NCBI GenBank assembly: GCA_026988295.1
Contig: JALSLM010000220.1
Location: 1-35,966 of the forward strand
Source: Thiotrichaceae bacterium
GTDB lineage: Bacteria > Pseudomonadota > Gammaproteobacteria > Thiotrichales > Thiotrichaceae
Direction of reading: 5' to 3'
DNA: 35,966 nucleotides
Of the stretch, positions 8,687 through 15,957 are shown piece by piece (positions within the stretch are counted from its first letter, which is position 1; every line of letters begins with the position of its first letter). A program made the translations under genes and the position numbers. Under the pieces are notes generated by a model. It saw only the letters and a program-made list of their open reading frames with translations. It had not been told where the DNA came from and ran no database searches.

Positions 8687-11293
8687 ATGTCTATAATTAA
8701 TAAAATATTGCGCTATATTTTTGCGCCTCTAGTTGTTCTCGGTGTATTAGGTGTGGTCGTAGTGACTGTGACCTATTTATATTATCTTCCGCAGATACCC
8801 TCTGTGAACCAGTTGAAAAATACACAACTACAATTGCCTCTTCGCGTTTATAGCCAAGAAAATAAACTAATTGCCGAATTTGGACAGTATCGTCGTCGTC
8901 CTGTTAGTTATGATAAAATCCCCAAAAATCTGCGTAATGCCTTTATTGCCATTGAAGATAAGCGATTTTATCAGCATAAAGGGGTAGATTATCGTGGTAT
9001 TGCACGAGCTGTTGTGGTTGCGATAAAAAAAGGTCGAGTAAGTCAGGGCGCAAGCACTATAACCATGCAAGTGGCACGAAACTTTTATCTAACAAATAAG
9101 AGAACGCTTGATAGAAAACTGCGTGAAGCTCTGTTGGCTATAAAAATCGAAGAAGAGCTAAGTAAGCAAGAAATACTTGGACTCTATCTAAATAAAATCT
9201 TTTTAGGTAAGCGTGCTTATGGTGTGGGTTCAGCAGCCGAAATCTACTATGGCAAAAAGGTAGAAAATCTAACACTTGCACAAAGTGCCATGATCGCAGG
9301 TTTGCCAAAAGCACCATCAAAATTTAATCCCGTTATAAATCCCAAACGTGCAAAGAAAAGACGCAATTATATTTTGCTAAAAATGCTAGAGCAAAAATAT
9401 ATTACAAATGATGAATATCAGATAGCTTTAAAGGAAAAGCTAAGCGCAAAAATTCATAGTGTTGAAAATCAAACTTATGCACCCTATATGGCAGAAATGG
9501 CACGTGCCGATGCCATACGTCGCTTTGGTGAAGAGAATATTTATAAACTAGGCTTAAAGATTTATACCACACTTGATAGTAAAGCTCAGGATAATGCAAT
9601 CAAGACATTAAGAAAGCACCTCGTAAAATATACTTTACGGCATGGTTTTCGTGGTGCAGAAGACAAGATTTCATTGGATAAGTATAAGTCATTTATTCAG
9701 CAGCAAAAGAAATTAAGAACCTATAAAGTTTATGCCGATTTATATCCAGCATTGGTAACTCAAGCTGATCAAAAAGAAGCAGAGCTTATTGTTTATCAGC
9801 AACATACCCCTATCAAATTAACACTTAAACAAATGAAGTGGGCAAGAGCCTATATTAATGAAAATAGACGTGGCAAGAATCTAAAAAGTGTCGCAGAAGT
9901 ATTAAATCCTGGTGATATTGTACGTGTTCAAAAAAATGATAAGGGTGTATGGTTATTATCTCAGCTCCCAAAAGTGACAGGCGCGTTGGTATCTATGGAT
10001 CCTAAAGATGGAGCTATCAGAGCCATTGCAGGAGGGTTTGACTTTACCTACAGCAAATTTAACCGAGCACTTCAGGCTAAACGCCAACCTGGTTCGAGTT
10101 TTAAACCTTTTGTGTATGCAGCAGCCTTAGCTAAAGGATATTCACCTGCAACAACGGTTGATGATAAACCACTAAACCTAGCTAACAGCTCTTGGAAGCC
10201 GCAAAACTATGGGCATAGTTTCAGTGGTCCAACCCGTTTACGTGTAGCCTTGGCAAAATCTAAAAACTTAGTATCTATTCGTCTTCTACAACAAATTGGT
10301 CTGGAATATACACTTAAGTACGCACAGCAATTTGGTTTTAAGCAGGGAACACTTTCACCCGATTTAACGCTCGCATTAGGAACAGGTTCTGCAACACCCG
10401 TTGAAATGGCGACGGCATATTCAAGCTTCGCAAATGGTGGTTATAAAGTAGATAGCTACTACATTCGTAAAATAGTTGACAGAAATAACAATGTGATTTT
10501 TGATGCAGATCCTCTGACGGTCTGCCCTAAATGTACTCCTGATGGCACTGATGATAATAAGGTCAATCATATCGCTAAGCGCATTATGAGACCTTATGTG
10601 CATTATCAAATAACCAGTATGTTGCAAAGTGTTGCTCAATCAGGGACAGCCGCTCGATCAAATAGATTAGGGCGACGAGACTTAGCAGGAAAAACAGGAA
10701 CAACAGATGATCAAAAAGACGCTTGGTTCTGTGGTTTTAACCCAGATGTAGTGACAACCGTATGGGTTGGTTTTGACAAAATAAGCCCCCTAGGAAGAAG
10801 AGAAACAGCCGCAGGAGCTGCACTTCCTATCTGGATTGATTTTATGAAAACCGCTTTAAAGGGAATAAAAGATAAAGGCTGGAAACGTCCTAGAGGTTTA
10901 ATCAATGTTGAACTCGATGCACAAACAGGTATGCCACCTGATGAATATACAACTTCAACAGTTGTAGAAGCATTAGTTCCAGAGCAAATACCGACAGAAG
11001 AAGAAATTATTGCATACTTTGAAGAGCATCAGGAAGATTTTCTGGAGAGGCAAGAAAGAAAACTAGCTGATGAACTGCTCAAACCCGATACAGCGACTCG
11101 TGCGCGACAAGAGGCAAGGTTAAGAGCCGAGCAAGCACAGCGAGAAGCCAATCAAAGAAGGCGAATACAAGCGCGTGAACGTGAAAATCAAAGATTACAA
11201 AGCCTCGGACTACCGACACTTCCGCCAATCCTTCCTATGAAAAGAGTCAAAGATAAACTGTGGGAAGGCGTTACAACAGAAGAGCTGTTTTAA
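8687..11293 (+). CDS. mrcA: Penicillin-binding protein 1A
   Basis: Bifunctional peptidoglycan synthase: glycan polymerisation and peptide cross-linking in the periplasm, anchored in the inner membrane. The ATG at 8687 is preferred over a GTG at 8597 because it puts MSIINKILRY directly before the membrane segment at about 8-33. The protein is then 868 aa. The GT51 domain shows AIEDKRFYQHKGVDYRG with the catalytic glutamate, then GASTITMQVARNFYL. The transpeptidase shows S470-x-x-K473 in PGSSFKPF, a later SKN box and K669-TGT. The C-terminal tail is charged and arginine/glutamine-rich, predicted helical. No clear ribosome-binding site precedes 8687, so the start is the least certain point. Confidence 0.95.
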   Translation: MSIINKILRYIFAPLVVLGVLGVVVVTVTYLYYLPQIPSVNQLKNTQLQLPLRVYSQENKLIAEFGQYRRRPVSYDKIPKNLRNAFIAIEDKRFYQHKGVDYRGIARAVVVAIKKGRVSQGASTITMQVARNFYLTNKRTLDRKLREALLAIKIEEELSKQEILGLYLNKIFLGKRAYGVGSAAEIYYGKKVENLTLAQSAMIAGLPKAPSKFNPVINPKRAKKRRNYILLKMLEQKYITNDEYQIALKEKLSAKIHSVENQTYAPYMAEMARADAIRRFGEENIYKLGLKIYTTLDSKAQDNAIKTLRKHLVKYTLRHGFRGAEDKISLDKYKSFIQQQKKLRTYKVYADLYPALVTQADQKEAELIVYQQHTPIKLTLKQMKWARAYINENRRGKNLKSVAEVLNPGDIVRVQKNDKGVWLLSQLPKVTGALVSMDPKDGAIRAIAGGFDFTYSKFNRALQAKRQPGSSFKPFVYAAALAKGYSPATTVDDKPLNLANSSWKPQNYGHSFSGPTRLRVALAKSKNLVSIRLLQQIGLEYTLKYAQQFGFKQGTLSPDLTLALGTGSATPVEMATAYSSFANGGYKVDSYYIRKIVDRNNNVIFDADPLTVCPKCTPDGTDDNKVNHIAKRIMRPYVHYQITSMLQSVAQSGTAARSNRLGRRDLAGKTGTTDDQKDAWFCGFNPDVVTTVWVGFDKISPLGRRETAAGAALPIWIDFMKTALKGIKDKGWKRPRGLINVELDAQTGMPPDEYTTSTVVEALVPEQIPTEEEIIAYFEEHQEDFLERQERKLADELLKPDTATRARQEARLRAEQAQREANQRRRIQARERENQRLQSLGLPTLPPILPMKRVKDKLWEGVTTEELF

Positions 11294-11323
11294 AATATGC
11301 AAAAAAAGGGGGGGGTGGGTATC
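11292..11323 (+). repeat. G-run repeat, copy 2
   Basis: A half-unit with an eight-base G-run followed by TGGGTATC, beginning within the mrcA stop codon. It lies in the mrcA transcript, where a terminator would be expected, but it has no hairpin partner nearby. Confidence 0.8.
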
Positions 11324-11380
11324 AGTAGAATCTAACGAGTAGGCTGATTTCCATGCTTATTTAATAGTTGATCTTGTATT

Positions 11381-11435
11381 CCAACAAAAGATAGAGTGTG
11401 ATTTTTGTTGGGCTTCGTACCTCAGCACAACCTAC
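11381..11435. repeat. Truncated REPIN
   Basis: Matches 24291-24345: the end of the left REP arm, the connecting AGATAGAGTGTGATTT segment, and a full inverted REP at 11406-11435 ending in CCTAC. One base differs inside the right arm (CAGCACAA instead of CAGCCCAA), weakening its stem. The left arm is lost. Confidence 0.7.
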
Positions 11436-11443
11436 AATTCCAC

Positions 11444-11547
11444 ATCGACATTCCCGCATGTTTTTAGCGGGAATCTTGCTATACATGCACGCAATTCATA
11501 TACAAAGATCAAACAGATCCCCGCTTAAAGCATGCGGGGATGACGGT
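11444..11547. repeat. Pair of inverted CCCGC palindromic repeats
   Basis: Two copies of one palindromic repeat in opposite orientation. The first, at 11444-11475, contains TTCCCGCATGTTTTTAGCGG. The second, at 11517-11547, contains ATCCCCGCTTAAAGCATGCG followed by GGGATGACGGT. The DNA between them (ATGCACGCAATTCATATACA) recurs before the copy at 33223, so this is part of a composite block rather than a chance palindrome. Confidence 0.7.
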
Positions 11548-11585
11548 AAATAAAACATGCGGACATGACAACTGGTAAAGGGTAG

Positions 11586-11603
11586 CTCTCGAACAGCCTC
11601 CTA
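11586..11603. repeat. MITE terminal-repeat remnant at cobQ stop
   Basis: CTCTCGAACAGCCTCCTA resembles the outer end of the MITE right terminal repeat and its CTAG flank. The last three bases are the cobQ stop codon read on the minus strand. It may be a solo end left by deletion, or a chance match. Confidence 0.4.
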
Positions 11604-13058
11604 AATAGCCATTATTTTTTCCATATCAAGATTTTCTTCTATTGCATCGGCTAGACGTTCTAGTTGCTCTTCGCGTCGTTGGTTAATATCAAAACTTTCT
11701 GTGGTTTTTGCGCCTGCCCATTTTAAGATTTCTTGCAACGCCTCGCTTGAGTCAAATAGTCCGTGTAGGTAGCAGGCGAAGATTTGATTGTCATTTGAGA
11801 TTGCTCCATCTGGTTTTCCATCTAAAAGTAGGGCAGGGCTTTTTAAGGCTTTGCCACTGGTTTTACCTGCATGAATTTCATAGCCTTTAACTTGAATCTT
11901 CGTGTCGGAAAGCATTAACATCCCTGTCTCGTTAGTTAGTTTCTTTTGTTTTTGTAATGTGGTTTCAAAGTCTAATAAGCATAAGCCTTTGTGATTTTTA
12001 GGGTCACCTTCTATGCCTAGAGGGTCATTGATTGTTGCTCCTAGCATTTGTAGACCGCCACAAATTCCAATGAGTTTTCCGCCATAGCGTAGGTGTTTAT
12101 TGATGGCTGTTTGCCAGTCTTGTGACTTTAACCATGATAAGTCATAAGCAACATTTTTAGAGCCAGGTAGAATGATAAGGTCAGCGGCTGGGATATTTTG
12201 TAAATGAGATACATATTGAAAAGAAATATCAGGATGTAATCGTAGTGGCTCAAAGTCGGTATGATTACTGATATGTGGCAAGCGCGGCACAATCACCTTG
12301 AATTTGTGCTGATCATCTTGAATATCTTTTGCTATAGGCGTTTGTGGAACGGCATCTTCAGCATCTAAATGTAAGCCATGCAAAAAAGGTAAGACACCTA
12401 GAACTGGCTTTCCTGTATAGTTTTCCAGCCAATCTAAGCCATCTTGAAGTAGCGCAATATCGCCACGAAAACGGTTAATCACAAAGCCTTTGACTAATGC
12501 TTGCTCCGCTTTAGAGAGTAGCTCAAGCGTTCCAACTAAATGTGCGAAAACCCCGCCCTTATCTATATCAGCAATGATAATCACGGGACAATTGGCGCGC
12601 AGAGCGAATCCCATATTGGCAATATCACCTTTACGGAGGTTGATTTCAGCAGGGCTGCCAGCACCCTCGACTAAAATATGCTGGTATTGCTGAGCTAATT
12701 TATTATAGGAGTCAAAAACAACGGCGGCAGCTTTGGGTTTGTACTCGTGATATGCCAGTGCTTCAATATTACCGATAGAATGCCCTTGCAGAATGACTTG
12801 AGCACCTGTGTCTGTATTGGGTTTGAGCAAGACAGGATTCATGTGAACACTGCTCGGAATACCCGCAGCCTGTGACTGTAGAGCTTGAGCGCGTCCGATT
12901 TCGCCTCCATCAGGGGTTACTGCGCTATTGAGAGCCATATTTTGTGGTTTAAATGGGGCTACAGATAAGCCACGACGCTTAAAAACACGGCATAAGCCTG
13001 CGACTAAAATGCTTTTTCCTGCATCTGATGTTGTGCCTTGCACCATTAAGGATGACAT
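11601..13058 (-). CDS. cobQ: Cobyric acid synthase
   Basis: ATP- and glutamine-dependent amidation of the side chains of adenosylcobyrinic acid a,c-diamide to give cobyric acid, in cobalamin synthesis. The start at 13058 gives [16 protein letters not shown], which fits family N-termini well; an in-frame ATG at 13064 lies inside a G-run repeat. From 13058 the protein has 485 aa. The N-terminal P-loop-like GTTSDAGKS leads into an amidotransferase-type ATPase domain. The C-terminal class I glutaminase-like domain has the nucleophile cysteine in [10 protein letters not shown] (about C333) and the histidine in [10 protein letters not shown]-run lies six bases before the preferred start. cobO lies upstream on the same strand. 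Confidence 0.95.
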   Translation of the reverse strand: MSSLMVQGTTSDAGKSILVAGLCRVFKRRGLSVAPFKPQNMALNSAVTPDGGEIGRAQALQSQAAGIPSSVHMNPVLLKPNTDTGAQVILQGHSIGNIEALAYHEYKPKAAAVVFDSYNKLAQQYQHILVEGAGSPAEINLRKGDIANMGFALRANCPVIIIADIDKGGVFAHLVGTLELLSKAEQALVKGFVINRFRGDIALLQDGLDWLENYTGKPVLGVLPFLHGLHLDAEDAVPQTPIAKDIQDDQHKFKVIVPRLPHISNHTDFEPLRLHPDISFQYVSHLQNIPAADLIILPGSKNVAYDLSWLKSQDWQTAINKHLRYGGKLIGICGGLQMLGATINDPLGIEGDPKNHKGLCLLDFETTLQKQKKLTNETGMLMLSDTKIQVKGYEIHAGKTSGKALKSPALLLDGKPDGAISNDNQIFACYLHGLFDSSEALQEILKWAGAKTTESFDINQRREEQLERLADAIEENLDMEKIMAI

Positions 13059-13089
13059 ACCCATCCCCCCCTTTTTTTAGATATTTTTA
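13057..13089 (-). repeat. G-run repeat, copy 3, overlapping cobQ start
   Basis: On the minus strand it reads AAAAATATCTAAAAAAAG, a seven-base G-run, then ATGGGTAT. It overlaps the first codons of cobQ. Five consecutive G can pair with the CCUCC of 16S rRNA with one G-U wobble, so this copy may serve as a ribosome-binding site for the ATG at 13058. Confidence 0.85.
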
Positions 13090-13101
13090 TTGTTTGAAGC
13101 C

Positions 13102-13701
13102 TCAAAGGTCGATCCCAGATTGTGCTTTTATGCCAGCGTGGTAGGCATGTTTTATATCAGCAATTTCTGAAACCGTGTCTGCTTCATTACAAAGGGCATC
13201 ACTTGCGGCACGACCTGTTATAACAACATGCTGCATGTTAGGACGCTTGTTTATATCTGAAATAACGGCATCACTATCAAGATATTTATAGTTCAAAATA
13301 TAGGTTAGTTCATCAAAAATAATTAGATTATAGCTTGGGTCTGCAAGCATTCTTTGTGCTTCGGCCCAGCCTTTTTGTGCGGCTGCAATATCTTTTTCTC
13401 GGTTTTGAGTATCCCAAGTGAATCCTTCCCCCATGACTTGCCAATCAACATCAGCATGAGATGAGAAAAATGCTTCTTCACCTGTGTCAGTGCGACCTTT
13501 GATAAACTGCACTACACCAACTTTCATATTGTGACCTAATGAGCGGGCAATCATTCCAAAAGCTGAACTTGATTTTCCTTTGCCGTTTCCTGTGAGAATC
13601 AACAGCAAACCTTTTTCTTCTTTTGCGGCTGAAATATTCTTATCAATGAGTTCTTTTTTTCTTTTCATGCGTTTTTGGTGACGCTGATTTTTATCGGTCA
13701 T
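13102..13701 (-). CDS. cobO: Cob(I)yrinic acid a,c-diamide adenosyltransferase
   Basis: Transfers the adenosyl group of ATP to cob(I)yrinic acid diamide or related corrinoids (CobO/BtuR/CobA family). The 199-aa protein has the family P-loop GNGKGKSSSAFG at about 38-49 after a basic N-terminal helix. VGVVQFIKG and the EGFTWDTQ block follow, then LIIFDELTYILNY (Walker B-like) and VVITGRAA. AGGA lies before the ATG. It precedes cobQ on the same strand with a 43-bp gap that contains a G-run repeat, so the two are probably co-transcribed. The gene symbol btuR is also used for this family. Confidence 0.95.
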   Translation of the reverse strand: MTDKNQRHQKRMKRKKELIDKNISAAKEEKGLLLILTGNGKGKSSSAFGMIARSLGHNMKVGVVQFIKGRTDTGEEAFFSSHADVDWQVMGEGFTWDTQNREKDIAAAQKGWAEAQRMLADPSYNLIIFDELTYILNYKYLDSDAVISDINKRPNMQHVVITGRAASDALCNEADTVSEIADIKHAYHAGIKAQSGIDL

Positions 13702-13781
13702 TTATGCTGTCCTAAGTAAAATGGGAAGTATATTGTAATCAATGATTGGATACTGATATATTTCTCTTACTAAACTCATCT

Positions 13782-13811
13782 AAAATATGTAAAAAAGGGG
13801 GGGGTGGGTAT
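13782..13811 (+). repeat. G-run repeat, copy 4, upstream of cobU
   Basis: AAAATATGTAAAAAAG, continuing to an eight-base G-run, then TGGGTAT. As in the cobQ copy, the repeat runs into an ATG (13810). Here that opens only an 18-codon frame ending at about 13866, which overlaps the cobU start in another frame. Confidence 0.8.
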
Positions 13812-13844
13812 GTACCATTTTTTATATTGTATTTATTACTCAAA

Positions 13845-14402
13845 ATGTTATCTATGGATTCAATAACATCAAACTGTCACCTTATTCTTGGTGGTGCGCG
13901 TTCAGGCAAAAGCCGCTATGCTGAACAGCTTGCTAAAGACTCTGGTAAGGTGGTTATTTATTTGGCAACTGCAAAGGTGAAAGATGATGAAATTGCCAAG
14001 AGAGTGGCAAGGCATCAGCAAGACCGACCGAGTGACTGGCAGACAGTTGAAGAGGCTATTTATCTTGCCGATAAATTGCAGCAGTGGGCATCATCTGAGC
14101 GGATTATTTTGGTAGATTGCCTAACCATGTGGCTGATGAATTTATTATCAGATGACTCGGGTGCAGGAAATAATCAGCTTAAGACGGAGCAACAAAAACT
14201 GCTGAAAGTCTTATCACAGTTACAAGGTGAGGTAATTCTTGTTAGCAATGAAGTCGGCATGGGGATTATCCCTTTAGGTGAACTTACCCGAAAATATGTG
14301 GATGAGGCAGGTCGTTTGCATCAATCTATTGCGTCTATCGCTGAACGTGTGACTTTGATTACGGCAGGGCTTCCACTTTCGTTGAAAAAGCCCTATATTT
14401 AA
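13845..14402 (+). CDS. cobU: Adenosylcobinamide kinase / guanylyltransferase
   Basis: Bifunctional enzyme of the nucleotide-loop steps: phosphorylates adenosylcobinamide and attaches GMP to form adenosylcobinamide-GDP. The Walker A sequence GGARSGKSR follows the start by about 15 residues, then VIYLATAK, RHQQDRPSDW with the conserved histidine region, ILVDCLTMWLMNLL, and the C-terminal EVGMGIIPLGELTRKYVDEAG block. From 13845 it is 185 aa, normal for CobU/CobP. ATG 13854 is an equally possible start, and neither has a clear ribosome-binding site. The frame is open back to 13746, but that extension translates the G-run repeat and is not credible as protein. Divergent from cobO. Confidence 0.94.
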   Translation: MLSMDSITSNCHLILGGARSGKSRYAEQLAKDSGKVVIYLATAKVKDDEIAKRVARHQQDRPSDWQTVEEAIYLADKLQQWASSERIILVDCLTMWLMNLLSDDSGAGNNQLKTEQQKLLKVLSQLQGEVILVSNEVGMGIIPLGELTRKYVDEAGRLHQSIASIAERVTLITAGLPLSLKKPYI

Positions 14403-14421
14403 AATTCAAACCTTTTTTATA

Positions 14422-14430
14422 TGGTATAAT
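14422..14430 (+). promoter_or_regulatory. Candidate extended -10 promoter for ccm operon
   Basis: TGGTATAAT: a perfect TATAAT at 14425-14430 preceded by the TG of an extended -10 element. No good -35 box lies 16-18 bp upstream, which an extended -10 can tolerate. It lies about 85 bp before ccmC and just after cobU. Confidence 0.45.
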
Positions 14431-14515
14431 ATTGCTGAATATTAATAATATCCCACGAGAATAAAGGTATACTGCGCCTAACTGAGTGAGAGTTTTATAG
14501 AGATTGATCTATTAT

Positions 14516-15262
14516 ATGAAGATAAACTGGTTTAAATACGCTGCACCAATGACTTTTTATTCCTTAGCAGGAAGGTTAATCCCACTTTTTTGGATTGCAG
14601 CCATAGTTCTCACTACTGTTGGCTTATATTGGGGTTTTTTTAAAACGCCTGATACCATTGGCAATGGAATGAAAGAGTATTACCGTATTATTTTTGTGCA
14701 TGTGGCATCAGCTTGGATGGCAATGTGGCTTTATGGGGTAATGGTTTTCTGGGCATTAATCGGTGTTATTTTTAATACTCGGCTGTCTTATATGCTGGCA
14801 TCTGCAACATCAATTACTGGCACTGTTATGACTATTATTGCACTGATTTCAGGTGCAATATGGGGTAAAACGAGCTGGGGAACATGGTGGGATTGGGATC
14901 CAAAACTAACCACATTTTTAATTCTGTTATTTGTCTATGTTGGCTATATTGCATTGCAATCTGCAATTGATGATACTCGTCGTTCTGATAAGGCATCTGC
15001 CCTGTTAGCTTTGGTTGGGCTGGCGATAGTTCCCATTATATATTATGCGGTTAATTGTCCTGACCCAAATCAATGTGCTTCACTGCATCAAGAGTCATCC
15101 TTAAAGCGTGTCGAATCTAATATTTTGATTGCTATGCTGGTGACTACGCTAGGTTTCTGGATGTATAGTTTTGCAACAATATTGATGCGAACAAGAAATA
15201 TTATTTTAGAAAGAGAACGCAAGACGAGCTGGGTCTCTAACTTACCTGAGGTGAAATCATGA
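14516..15262 (+). CDS. ccmC: Haem exporter / chaperone-loading protein CcmC
   Basis: Multi-span inner-membrane protein that presents haem to the chaperone CcmE in System I cytochrome c maturation. It has the tryptophan-rich haem-handling signature WGTWWDWDPKLT at about 121-132 and about six hydrophobic segments. Histidines in FVHVASAWMA and later LHQESSL fit the external haem ligands. The ATG at 14516 gives 248 aa, close to E. coli CcmC; a TTG at 14504 is the alternative. This is the first ccm gene here: ccmA and ccmB, which normally precede it, are absent from the window. Confidence 0.96.
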   Translation: MKINWFKYAAPMTFYSLAGRLIPLFWIAAIVLTTVGLYWGFFKTPDTIGNGMKEYYRIIFVHVASAWMAMWLYGVMVFWALIGVIFNTRLSYMLASATSITGTVMTIIALISGAIWGKTSWGTWWDWDPKLTTFLILLFVYVGYIALQSAIDDTRRSDKASALLALVGLAIVPIIYYAVNCPDPNQCASLHQESSLKRVESNILIAMLVTTLGFWMYSFATILMRTRNIILERERKTSWVSNLPEVKS

Positions 15263-15435
15263 GCGAGTTTTTTTATATGGGTGGCTATGGTGCTTATATC
15301 TGGAGTTCAATGGCAGCGGCTGCAATTTTAATGTTGTTAGAACCTGCCTTGTTAATGCTAAAAAGACGCACTGTTTTACAAGAAGTGAAACGTAATATTC
15401 GTCTTGAAAAGCGACGCACAAGAAACAAAGGCTGA
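15259..15435 (+). CDS. ccmD: Haem exporter small subunit CcmD
   Basis: Small membrane protein of 58 aa that stabilises CcmC-CcmE-haem and helps release holo-CcmE. The ATG overlaps the ccmC stop in an ATGA. It begins MSEFFYMGGYGAYIWSS, the recognisable CcmD N-terminus (MGGYG followed by an aromatic-rich membrane entry). One membrane helix at about 14-34 follows, then a strongly basic cytoplasmic tail (KRRTVLQEVKRNIRLEKRR). Its size and position between ccmC and ccmE are decisive. Confidence 0.93.
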   Translation: MSEFFYMGGYGAYIWSSMAAAAILMLLEPALLMLKRRTVLQEVKRNIRLEKRRTRNKG

Positions 15436-15501
15436 TTCAGTCAAAGCAAATATTAAAGCATAAATACCAAAGAAAATATCAAAGCAAATAGAGGTAAACG
15501 A

Positions 15502-15957
15502 ATGAAACCAAGAAATAAAAGAATTATTTTTGTATTGTTGGCGCTGTTAAGCGTGGGCGGTGCTTCTGCTTTGATTGGTAAGGCCATGAAAGGGAATTTA
15601 AATTATCTTTACGCTCCCGAAGAAGTCTTAGCAGGAAAAGTCCCGAAAGATCAGGTTTTTCGTTTGGGTGGTTTGGTTAAAAAAGGTAGTTTACAGCGTA
15701 GCAAAACTTCGATGGAAGCACGTTTTATCGTGATGGATAATAGAGGTAATGAAATTACCGTTGTGACGGATAAAATATTACCTGATTTATTCCAAGAAGA
15801 AAAAAGTCAAGTTTCACGCGGTAAGATGAATGCAGAAGGGGTATTTGTTGCTGAAGAAGTTTTAGCAAAACACGATTCAGAGTATATGCCGAAAGAGTTA
15901 AAAGAAGTGTTGGCTAAAGAACATACGCCACCAACAAAAACTGGGGATAAACTGTAA
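15502..15957 (+). CDS. ccmE: Haem chaperone CcmE
   Basis: Periplasmic membrane-anchored chaperone that binds haem covalently through a histidine and passes it to CcmF/CcmH. It has 151 aa, an N-terminal anchor at about 8-26 and the OB-fold domain with VFRLGGLVKKGSL. The haem-binding motif is LAKHDSEYMP with H124 and Y128. AGAGG lies before the ATG. The 66-bp gap from ccmD contains two copies of TCAAAGCAAATA (15441 and 15479). The stop codon overlaps the ccmF start. Confidence 0.97.
   Translation: MKPRNKRIIFVLLALLSVGGASALIGKAMKGNLNYLYAPEEVLAGKVPKDQVFRLGGLVKKGSLQRSKTSMEARFIVMDNRGNEITVVTDKILPDLFQEEKSQVSRGKMNAEGVFVAEEVLAKHDSEYMPKELKEVLAKEHTPPTKTGDKL

Noticed and set aside
13702-13844. Cobalamin riboswitch between the divergent cobO and cobU genes
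   Set aside because: The gap is short and mostly occupied by the G-run repeat. I see no B12-box-like sequence or the multi-stem layout of that riboswitch.
13746-13844. N-terminal extension of cobU
   Set aside because: It would encode the G-run repeat as KKGGGG and place over 30 atypical residues before the P-loop.
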